Assembly (NCBI GenBank): GCA_016763615.1 | Contig: JAESTJ010000065.1 | Coordinates: 1-5,745, forward strand | From: Minisyncoccota bacterium | Lineage (GTDB): Bacteria > Patescibacteriota > Minisyncoccia > Phycocordibacterales > UBA2100 | Reading direction: 5' to 3' | DNA: 5,745 nucleotides | Shown here: piece after piece, positions 1 to 4,296 of the stretch | Layout: every line of letters begins with the position of its first letter | Position numbering within the stretch: the first letter of the stretch is position 1 | Position numbers and translations under genes: made by a program | Notes under the pieces: generated by a model | Database searches by the model: none | Seen by the model: the letters and a program-made list of their open reading frames with translations, nothing else | Told to the model about the DNA's origin: nothing

Positions 1-3
1 TGT

Positions 4-112
4 AAGCAAGCTTTCAGAAATATTTATTCGGAGCACATCTTTCTGCCTATGGCAGAAGCGCTCCGCTCTTCTCTTGCGGGTATAGTTTAGTGGTATGACA
101 TGTCCTTGCCAA
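4..112. repeat. Terminal direct repeat, left copy
   Basis: Positions 4-112 are identical over 109 bases to 5637-5745. Extending to base 1 gives 112 bases with one mismatch (T3 against C5636). The repeat holds the tRNA-Gly upstream region and the tRNA up to its anticodon loop. Because it starts at the very start of the window and stops at the very end, it is most simply read as overlapping ends of a circular or repeat-bounded contig. A true tandem duplication of the tRNA-Gly region is the alternative. Confidence 0.95.
30..64. other. Two-part hairpin upstream of tRNA-Gly
   Basis: TTCTGCC (41-47) pairs perfectly with GGCAGAA (51-57) across a TAT loop. GGAGC (30-34) can close it with GCTCC (60-64), leaving small internal loops. 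No T-tract follows, so a Rho-independent terminator on the plus strand is not supported. It ends 11 bases before the mature tRNA and may lie in the tRNA 5' leader or mark its promoter. The same structure recurs in the right-hand repeat copy at 5663-5697. Confidence 0.55.
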
Positions 113-146
113 GGATAAGACGGGAGTTCGATTCTCCCTACCCGCA
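76..146 (+). tRNA. tRNA-Gly (anticodon GCC)
   Basis: This is a complete 71-nt cloverleaf. The acceptor stem GCGGGTA (76-82) pairs with TACCCGC (139-145), and A146 is the discriminator. The anticodon stem encloses loop TTGCCAA (106-112), giving anticodon GCC at 108-110, which reads GGC and GGU glycine codons. The T-arm is GGGAG / TTCGATT / CTCCC (122-138). CCA is not fully encoded (A146 is followed by CAGG), so it would be added after transcription. A coding gene starts 8 nt downstream, suggesting one transcript. Confidence 0.97.
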
Positions 147-154
147 CAGGTATT

Positions 155-583
155 ATGGAAAACCGAAGAAGAAAAAATAAACATCTAAAGCATCTTGTGG
201 TGACCCCTTTTATATGGATGATGCTAGTACCAACAATTTTTTCAGACATTCTCCTTGAAATCTATCATCGCATCAGTTTCCCCCTCTATGGAATTCCCTA
301 CGTGAAGAGATCTCGGTACATTCGCCTTATAGATAGAGCTAAATTACCGTACCTAAGTACGTTAGAAAAACTTGGCTGTGCCTATTGAGGCTATATAAAT
401 GGGTGGCTACACTATGCATCTGTTATAGCTGGTAAAACTGAGCACTACTGGTGTGCAATAGCTCATCTTGAAGAACGTGGATATATACCTGCTGAACATG
501 AAAAGACTTTTGTGAAATATGGTGATGAAGCGACCCTTCGTTCCCGGTACTCTAAAAATAAGAATAAGGGACAAAAATCATAA
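155..583 (+). CDS. Small CPR-type membrane protein with in-frame TGA at codon 78 (candidate selenoprotein)
   Basis: ATG at 155 opens a 77-codon frame stopped by TGA at 386-388, but the same frame continues without a stop for 64 sense codons to TAA at 581-583, giving 142 codons. A hydrophobic segment spans about residues 13-34, followed by a basic region. The central motif is C75-A-Y-X78-G-Y-x-N-G, and later W99-C100 and H104 could take part in redox chemistry or metal binding. From memory, related CPR proteins have Cys at position 78 (CxYCGY), making a CxxC pair. That suggests selenocysteine, though a nonsense mutation or base error remains possible. No biochemical function is known to me. 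AGG at 148-150 is a weak ribosome site. The start lies 8 nt after tRNA-Gly, so the two are probably co-transcribed. Confidence is high that 155-583 is one gene, lower for how TGA is read. Confidence 0.8.
389..430 (+). promoter_or_regulatory. Possible SECIS-like hairpin just after the in-frame TGA
   Basis: The RNA directly 3' of TGA 386-388 can fold. GGCUAUA (389-395) pairs with UAUAGCU (424-430, one G-U at the base), AUG (399-401) pairs with CAU (417-419), and GGUG (402-405) pairs with CACU (410-413, one G-U) around the loop GCUA (406-409). The loop begins 17 nt after TGA and starts with G. Both points fit the general bacterial SECIS pattern of a stem-loop shortly after UGA with a G early in the apical loop. 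It was folded by eye, the inner stems are short, and no energy was computed. Confidence 0.4.
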
Positions 584-614
584 AGGACAAAAATTGTTGA
601 TAACTCTGTGGATA

Positions 615-660
615 GGGATAACGGACATTTCTAACGGACATTTGTAATGTCCGTTATCCC
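615..660. repeat. 15-bp perfect inverted repeat with nested TAACGGACATT copies
   Basis: GGGATAACGGACATT (615-629) and AATGTCCGTTATCCC (646-660) are exact reverse complements separated by 16 nt. The loop holds another TAACGGACATTT (632-643), and AATGTCCGTTATC recurs at 665-677. There are therefore two forward and two reverse copies in about 60 bp. An outer pair, ATAACTCTGT (600-609) and ACAGAGTTAT (679-688), encloses the whole element. It can form alternative hairpins or a cruciform, or present paired protein-binding sites. Confidence 0.9.
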
Positions 661-761
661 CAAAAATGTCCGTTATCAACAGAGTTATGCACAAATTTCG
701 ACATATTTGGTTACGTAAGAAACACTTTGCTACAAATTCAACGTTTTAGCTCGTGTACAAC

Positions 762-775
762 TTTTCACGTGAAAA
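762..775. promoter_or_regulatory. parS-like palindrome 1
   Basis: TTTTCACGTGAAAA is a perfect 14-bp palindrome. It contains the core TTTCACGTGAAA of the Bacillus-type parS consensus TGTTTCACGTGAAACA, bound by the ParB/Spo0J partition protein. Its family membership rests on sequence match and clustering with four similar sites. Confidence 0.6.
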
Positions 776-804
776 CAACAAAACTTCCCAGTGAACACCT
801 GGAG

Positions 805-820
805 TGTATCTCGTGAAACA
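805..820. promoter_or_regulatory. parS-like site 2 (degenerate)
   Basis: TGTATCTCGTGAAACA matches the 16-bp Bacillus-type parS consensus at 14 of 16 positions. The two differences lie in the left half (A for T at position 4, T for A at position 7). The right half-site is perfect. It is judged mainly by its place between two stronger palindromes. Confidence 0.4.
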
Positions 821-859
821 CATGCCTCAAATAGGACAAATTTTTCAAGACTTCGAGAT

Positions 860-875
860 GTTTTCACGTGAAAAC
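860..875. promoter_or_regulatory. parS-like palindrome 3, touching the channel stop codon
   Basis: GTTTTCACGTGAAAAC is a perfect 16-bp palindrome with the parS core TTTCACGTGAAA. Its last base is shared with the stop codon of the minus-strand channel gene (875-877), so it sits at that gene's 3' end. Confidence 0.6.
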
Positions 876-1663
876 TAAATTCTGTGTGAGTAGTGTTTAT
901 GCTTCATAGGTGCGCCACAGTGCTTGCAGTGTATTGCGTCAGTATCATGAGCACTTAAGCCGCATTCTGAGCATGTATAGTAGATTTTTGCCCCTCTAAA
1001 GATTGTTCTAGTTAATTGTAGGAATAATGTAATACCTATAAGCATAGCTACTACAGAGAGCAGCTTACCCCATGGTCCTATTGCTGTAACGTCACCATAA
1101 CCGGTGGTAGTAAGTGTAGAGACTGTGAAGTAGAGAGCATCAAGGTAAGTATTTATATGCGGATTAAATTGTGACTCGGCAACAAAGACTATGGCAGTCA
1201 TGATGGCCAAGAATACTAGAAAGTTAAGAACGCTAATTACCGTTGCTCTGTAGTGTGCAACCACTTTACTCTCTTTTTTAAGCAAATTGACCAAATAGTA
1301 TGTCCTTAAGACTTTGAGAGATCGTAGGACACGCAATAGTGCCAAGTTACCGACAAGTAGTGGAGCAAACAGTGAGGCTATAACAAGAACGTCGATAATA
1401 CTGAAGACATCGAAAGTAAATGCAAAGCGCCTAGGTGCAATCCATAGGCGGGCAAGGTACTCAAGCAAGAATAGGGTACCAAAAAATAGTTCTAGAGCGT
1501 GAATAAATGCGTGTCCTGGGAAAAGAGCCTCAAGACCAAATATGGCAAAAACGCTTATATTAAGGGCAATTAAGAGTCTATTGAAATAGATACTCTTTTC
1601 GGTGCGTTTGTGAAAAAGAGTGGTAAGGAGTTTCTTAAAACTTACTAAAGAACGCTTCTTCAT
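875..1663 (-). CDS. Voltage-gated potassium channel with C-terminal zinc ribbon
   Basis: This 262-aa integral membrane protein has the six-helix Kv fold. Segments are roughly S1 29-48, S2 56-76, S3 83-104, S4 106-125, S5 140-163, pore loop 173-191 and S6 198-222. S4 has basic residues at every third position (R111, R114, K117, R120), the voltage-sensor signature. The pore carries the K+ selectivity filter T-T-T-G-Y-G-D (185-191). Such channels assemble as tetramers and pass K+ according to membrane potential. The cytoplasmic tail is short and has two CxxC pairs (C231/C234 and C246/C249), a rubredoxin-like zinc ribbon in place of a usual RCK or cyclic-nucleotide domain. Start ATG is at 1663-1661 with no clear Shine-Dalgarno. 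It ends with TAG and is divergent from the YraN-type gene. Confidence 0.93.
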   Translation of the reverse strand: MKKRSLVSFKKLLTTLFHKRTEKSIYFNRLLIALNISVFAIFGLEALFPGHAFIHALELFFGTLFLLEYLARLWIAPRRFAFTFDVFSIIDVLVIASLFAPLLVGNLALLRVLRSLKVLRTYYLVNLLKKESKVVAHYRATVISVLNFLVFLAIMTAIVFVAESQFNPHINTYLDALYFTVSTLTTTGYGDVTAIGPWGKLLSVVAMLIGITLFLQLTRTIFRGAKIYYTCSECGLSAHDTDAIHCKHCGAPMKHKHYSHRI

Positions 1664-1742
1664 CAGAGTATGCTACCATGTTTTCATACCAGTACCACAA
1701 CCTACACTGCGTTATGGTTTGCTACGGCACAGGCGTGAAAAC
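1664..1742. promoter_or_regulatory. Divergent intergenic region with 10-bp inverted repeat
   Basis: The 79-bp gap between the channel (minus) and yraN-like (plus) starts must hold both promoters. CATGTTTTCA (1677-1686) and TGAAAACATG (1736-1745) are exact inverted repeats 49 bp apart. The right arm overlaps the YraN start codon and the left arm lies just upstream of the channel start, so one regulator could act on both. For the channel, TGGTAGCAT on the minus strand six bases before its ATG is a weak extended -10 candidate. No good -35 box is visible. Confidence 0.4.
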
Positions 1743-2129
1743 ATGGGAAATTCGCAACAAATTGGGAATATCGGAGAAAATATAGCAGCAGCTTTCCTTA
1801 TATCCAAAGGATTCAAAATCCTAACTAGAAACTACAACAAAAAATGGGGAGAGTTAGATATAGTCGTAGAAAAAGCAGGACGCACGCATTTTATCGAAGT
1901 CAAAACGATTTCACGTGAAAACAAAAGTAGTGTTTCACGTGAAAATTCTCAAGAATACAGACCTGAGGAAAATATGCACCGAAAAAAGATAGAACGGTTA
2001 CATAGGGCAATGCAGAGCTATATTAGTGAGTACAGTGTAACTGATGATTGGCAGCTAGATCTTGTAGCAGTGCGAATTTTTATAAAGGACAAAAAGGCTG
2101 AGTGTGAAATTGTAGAAAATGTCCTTTAG
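1743..2129 (+). CDS. yraN: YraN family (UPF0102) nuclease-fold protein
   Basis: This 128-aa protein has the order of conserved blocks of UPF0102: G-E-N-x-A near residues 11-15, G23-F-K-I-L with N30, W-G-E-L-D (35-39), and F-I-E-V-K-T (50-55). D39, E52 and K54 form the PD-(D/E)XK nuclease-type centre. The family is widespread, often next to rnhB or rsmI, and linked to DNA processing or recombination, but its exact substrate is not established. The usual K-T-R-S segment after E-V-K is replaced by T-I-S-R-E-N-K-S-S-V-S-R-E-N, whose repeated S-R-E-N is encoded by two parS-like palindromes. ATG 1743 is chosen because homology begins there. The frame is open back to 1620, but that part overlaps the channel gene and looks unrelated. 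The stop TAG lies inside a 26-bp palindrome. Confidence 0.85.
   Translation: MGNSQQIGNIGENIAAAFLISKGFKILTRNYNKKWGELDIVVEKAGRTHFIEVKTISRENKSSVSRENSQEYRPEENMHRKKIERLHRAMQSYISEYSVTDDWQLDLVAVRIFIKDKKAECEIVENVL
1909..1920. promoter_or_regulatory. parS-like palindrome 4, inside yraN
   Basis: TTTCACGTGAAA is a perfect 12-bp palindrome equal to the parS core. It lies in the YraN reading frame, where it encodes the I-S-R-E-N part of the insert after the E-V-K motif. Confidence 0.55.
1931..1946. promoter_or_regulatory. parS-like palindrome 5, inside yraN
   Basis: TGTTTCACGTGAAAAT matches the Bacillus-type parS consensus at 14 of 16 positions, the mismatches being the last two bases. It encodes V-S-R-E-N of YraN and is 24 bp from palindrome 4. 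ParB sites lying inside genes are common in bacteria. Confidence 0.6.
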
Positions 2130-2144
2130 AATTCTAAAGGACAT
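2119..2144. terminator. 26-bp perfect palindrome at the 3' end of yraN, possible terminator
   Basis: The sequence 2119-2144 is a perfect palindrome centred on GAATTC (2129-2134), with ends ATGTCC and GGACAT. As RNA it gives an 11-bp stem with an AAUU loop, and AATAATTTT-like sequence follows at 2143-2150. It could end the yraN transcript, but the stem is AT-rich and the T-tract short. The YraN stop codon (2127-2129) is inside it. Both arms contain the TAAAGGACA motif found elsewhere in the window. Confidence 0.45.
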
Positions 2145-2322
2145 AATTTTCGCTATGGGTTTATTTTGTCCGTAAGAATGTCCGTAAGAATGTCCGTAAG
2201 GAATAGGGGAGTAGTTGTGGAAGAGAAAGCAAATTTGTGCAATAATGGCGCATCGCACGAAGTACTTTCATTATGTCTAAAAGCTTTGACTCTAAGAAAA
2301 ATTGGTCGTGTGTATAGCCTAT
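2130..2322. other. Non-coding spacer before tRNA-Pro
   Basis: Apart from the palindrome and the 12-bp tandem repeat, I see no gene in these 193 bases. Open frames crossing here run into the tRNA and have no family resemblance. TTGACT (2286-2291) looks like a -35 box and TATAGC (2313-2318) like a -10 box for the tRNA, but the spacer of 21 bp is longer than usual, so this promoter is only tentative. Confidence 0.4.
2167..2201. repeat. 12-bp tandem repeat, about 2.9 copies
   Basis: TGTCCGTAAGAA is repeated in direct tandem at 2167-2178 and 2179-2190, with a third copy from 2191 that diverges after TGTCCGTAAG (G at 2201 in place of A). Each unit includes TGTCCGTAA, the reverse complement of TTACGGACA, so the array belongs to the same motif family as the inverted repeats at 615-677. 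It may be a protein-binding array. Confidence 0.9.
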
Positions 2323-2393
2323 CGGGATGTAGCATAGTGGTAGTGTACCCGCTTTGGGAGCGGGCGGTCCGAGTTCGATTCTCGGCATCCCGA
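2323..2393 (+). tRNA. tRNA-Pro (anticodon UGG)
   Basis: This is a 71-nt cloverleaf. The acceptor stem CGGGATG (2323-2329) pairs with CATCCCG (2386-2392), and A2393 is the discriminator. The initial C of the acceptor is characteristic of bacterial tRNA-Pro. Anticodon stem CCCGC/GCGGG encloses loop TTTGGGA (2353-2359), giving anticodon TGG at 2355-2357. The T-arm is CCGAG / TTCGATT / CTCGG. The D-stem is short. CCA is not fully encoded. A partial copy of its 3' part follows within 80 bp. Confidence 0.96.
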
Positions 2394-2407
2394 CAATGTA
2401 TTGCTCC

Positions 2408-2438
2408 GAAAGTCTTGGAGACTTTTGTGGCCCAAAAG
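2408..2438 (+). other. Two mutually exclusive hairpins between tRNA-Pro and the minihelix
   Basis: GAAAGTC (2408-2414) can pair with GACTTTT (2420-2426) around TTGGA. CTTTTG (2422-2427) can also pair with CAAAAG (2433-2438) around TGGCC. The two stems share 2422-2426, so only one can form. The second resembles an anticodon arm (5-bp stem, 7-base loop with GGC in the anticodon place), so this stretch may simply be the decayed middle of a tRNA. Confidence 0.4.
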
Positions 2439-2473
2439 GGGGTGGCCCGAGTTCGATTCTCGGCGCCCCGACA
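2438..2473 (+). pseudogene. tRNA-Pro-like fragment: acceptor/T-arm minihelix
   Basis: Positions 2444-2474 match the 3' end of the neighbouring tRNA-Pro (2366-2396) at 28 of 31 bases: variable-loop end, T-arm CCGAG/TTCGATT/CTCGG, acceptor 3' strand and the ACA end. No D arm or matching 5' acceptor lies at the expected distance. Instead GGGGUG (2439-2444) stands right before the T-arm and pairs with CGCCCC (2464-2469, one G-U). The fragment can thus fold as a tRNA minihelix lacking the D and anticodon arms. It may be an internally deleted tRNA gene, a recombination remnant or a functional tRNA mimic. Confidence 0.6.
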
Positions 2474-2495
2474 AAATAAAGAAATTCATACATTA

Positions 2496-2504
2496 TGTTA
2501 AAAT
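2496..2504 (+). promoter_or_regulatory. Extended -10 promoter of the ABC transporter gene
   Basis: TGTTAAAAT matches the extended -10 pattern TGnTATAAT, with one difference in the hexamer. No good -35 box lies upstream, as is common for extended -10 promoters. A start point 6-8 nt downstream would fall at about 2511, just before GTG 2514, implying a leaderless or nearly leaderless mRNA. Confidence 0.5.
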
Positions 2505-4289
2505 GTGTTTCTTGTGGCTAAAAAACTAAAAACTTCGGTCATTATTTCTGGATGGAAAATTGTTTTACGATATCTTTTTTCCTATCGGAGAGAAATGGTG
2601 GTTATTTCAATCCTTGGAATTATATCGGCAGTTGGTAACGGTACCATCCCATTTATTGTAGGGAAGTTTTTTGACGCAATTTTAAATTTTGATACTACTT
2701 TTGCTAGTAGCGGTGTCATGTTGTGGATAGTAATTCTTGGTGTATGGCTTGGGATTCAAATTGTTACCAGTGTTGTTGATTGGGTAATGGAGAGAAAAAG
2801 GCGGGCTATGGATACTACCTTGCATGTCGATTTTGCAGCGAAAGGCTACTCGTATTTATTGCTTTTGCCAATGGATTTTCACAAGAGTAAACGAATGGGA
2901 GAGACCTCAGACAGAATCAACAATGCTGCTGGTCAGATTTCTAATATTGCCAGGATAATCATAAATTTTGCACCACAGATACTCAGCGCTTTTATTGGAG
3001 TTGTGATAGTTGCCTACATAAATCCATTTTTTGCTGGCATTTTGTTGCTCGGTATCGTTATCTATGTTGGACTTTTAGTTAAAACAGTATCTCCCGCTGC
3101 AGAACAAATGAGAATAGCTCGCAAGTCGTGGAGGGAAGCCTATGGGGATGCCTACGACGCTGTCGCAAATGTACAGGCAATAAAACAAGTCACTGCTGAA
3201 GACAGTCTTCAACGCAAGATTAAAAATGCTTTTCTAGTAAGAACCTTTAATCTTTGGATGAAGGTTGAATATAGATGGTCCAATATAGGTTTCTTTCAAA
3301 GTATTGTTGTGATTGGTACACAGCTTTCAATTTTCATATTAGCTGCGTTCTTAATTGCTCAAAAGTCTATGAGTATCGGAGATCTTATAGCTCTTACTGG
3401 CTATGCAAGTATGGTTTTTGGACCATTTGCACAAGTGGCATTTAATTGGCAATCAATTCAAAATGGTGCAATTGCTGCTGTTGAGGCTGATAAAATTTTG
3501 TCGCACGAAACAGAAAGGTATATACCAGAGAACGCTACGGATGTGACGCCATTTGTTGGAAGTGTTGAATTTAAAAATGTCGAGTTTGGCTACGATGCAA
3601 ACCAAAAAGTTCTCAAAGGAATATCTTTCAAAGTTGCTGAAGGACAGAAGATTGCCTTAGTGGGAGAATCGGGGGTTGGGAAAAGTACCGCAATCGAATT
3701 GATATCAGGGTATTATATGCCCAACAAAGGACGGGTATATGTAAGTGGTGTTCCTACTGACGAATTAAACTTAAAGAAGTTGAGAGAGAAGATTGCCATA
3801 GTAGCGCAAGAGCCTGTTTTATTTAACGAAACAATTAGACACAACATTGCTTTTGGTTCACCCAGAGCTACAGATGCAGAAGTCAGAAAAGCTGCCCGAG
3901 AGGCGCATGCTGATGTATTCATAAAAAACTTTGAGAAGGGTTATAAACAAATGGTAGGAGAGCGTGGAATAAAACTTTCTGTGGGACAAAAACAGAGAGT
4001 GGCTATTGCTCGAGCAATTCTACGCAATCCAAAAATTCTAATACTAGATGAACCAACTAGTGCACTTGATGCAAAAACAGAAAAGTTTATCACAAATTCA
4101 CTAAAGAAGTTAATGGAAGGACGTACGACTTTTGTAATTGCGCATCGACTTTCTACTGTGCGTGAGGCGGACAGAATCTTAGTATTTGAAAAAGGACAGA
4201 TTGTTGAAAATGGTACTCACCACGAGCTGCTTAAAATAAAAGATGGTGTCTACAGGAGGTTGTATGAGTATCAAATCGGACTTGATTAA
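2505..4289 (+). CDS. ABC exporter half-transporter (fused membrane and ATPase domains)
   Basis: This is a type IV ABC exporter of MsbA/BmrA/lipid-and-drug type, 594 aa, expected to work as a dimer in the cytoplasmic membrane, using ATP to export a hydrophobic or peptide-like substrate. The N-terminal domain has six membrane segments, roughly 31-55, 71-95, 150-170, 172-193, 263-285 and 293-315. The C-terminal ATPase has every motif intact: Walker A G-E-S-G-V-G-K-S-T (387-395), Q-loop Q435, signature L-S-V-G-Q (491-495), Walker B I-L-I-L-D-E (511-516) with catalytic E516, D-loop S-A-L-D, and H-loop H547. The substrate cannot be told from sequence. GTG 2505 is the outermost start. GTG 2514 fits better if the extended -10 at 2496-2504 is real, since 2505 would then precede the transcript. 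No Shine-Dalgarno is seen. It converges on the protease gene, 7 bp away. Confidence 0.95.
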   Translation: MFLVAKKLKTSVIISGWKIVLRYLFSYRREMVVISILGIISAVGNGTIPFIVGKFFDAILNFDTTFASSGVMLWIVILGVWLGIQIVTSVVDWVMERKRRAMDTTLHVDFAAKGYSYLLLLPMDFHKSKRMGETSDRINNAAGQISNIARIIINFAPQILSAFIGVVIVAYINPFFAGILLLGIVIYVGLLVKTVSPAAEQMRIARKSWREAYGDAYDAVANVQAIKQVTAEDSLQRKIKNAFLVRTFNLWMKVEYRWSNIGFFQSIVVIGTQLSIFILAAFLIAQKSMSIGDLIALTGYASMVFGPFAQVAFNWQSIQNGAIAAVEADKILSHETERYIPENATDVTPFVGSVEFKNVEFGYDANQKVLKGISFKVAEGQKIALVGESGVGKSTAIELISGYYMPNKGRVYVSGVPTDELNLKKLREKIAIVAQEPVLFNETIRHNIAFGSPRATDAEVRKAAREAHADVFIKNFEKGYKQMVGERGIKLSVGQKQRVAIARAILRNPKILILDEPTSALDAKTEKFITNSLKKLMEGRTTFVIAHRLSTVREADRILVFEKGQIVENGTHHELLKIKDGVYRRLYEYQIGLD

Positions 4290-4296
4290 TAACTTT

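Larger units (their letters stand above)
584..874. other. Non-coding region: candidate replication origin or segregation locus
   Basis: These 291 bases hold no plausible gene. The left half has GGACA-centred repeats, a 15-bp inverted repeat and DnaA-box-like 9-mers: TGTTGATAA (595-603), TGTGGATAG (607-615), TTATCCCCA (654-662), TTATCAACA (673-681) and TTATGCACA (685-693). The last fits the TTATNCACA consensus exactly and the others differ at one position. The right half has three parS-like sites. This combination is typical of bacterial origin regions. No dnaA, dnaN, rep, parA or parB gene is present in the window. On the minus strand, the outer stem followed by a T-run near 589-594 could also terminate the channel transcript. 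Confidence 0.45.

Noticed and set aside
30..64. Rho-independent terminator before tRNA-Gly
   Set aside because: The stem is good, but no T-run follows on the plus strand, and the minus-strand side lacks a clean T-run directly after the stem.
4..112. attL/attR of an element integrated in tRNA-Gly
   Set aside because: Integration usually duplicates the tRNA 3' part, while here the shared part is the upstream region and the 5' half. No integrase is present, and the repeat coincides with both window edges, which points to contig-end overlap.
155..583. TGA read as Gly (code 25, Gracilibacteria/Absconditabacteria) or Trp (code 4)
   Set aside because: The other four genes have no internal TGA in roughly 1,370 codons and use ordinary GGN and TGG codons. 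A recoded genome should show many. A single TGA at a Cys-like position fits Sec or a mutation better.
1620..1742. Longer N-terminus for the YraN gene from ATG 1620
   Set aside because: The extra 41 residues overlap the channel coding sequence on the other strand and have no family resemblance. UPF0102 homology begins at the Met of 1743.
2119..2201. CRISPR array or leader
   Set aside because: The units are 12 bp without spacers and there are no cas genes. This is a short tandem repeat.
2161..2501. Open frames on both strands through the tRNA-Pro region (about 110 codons each)
   Set aside because: They run across the tRNA, the tandem repeat and the minihelix. Repeated M-S-V-R and similar peptides are just translations of the 12-bp repeat and tRNA arms.
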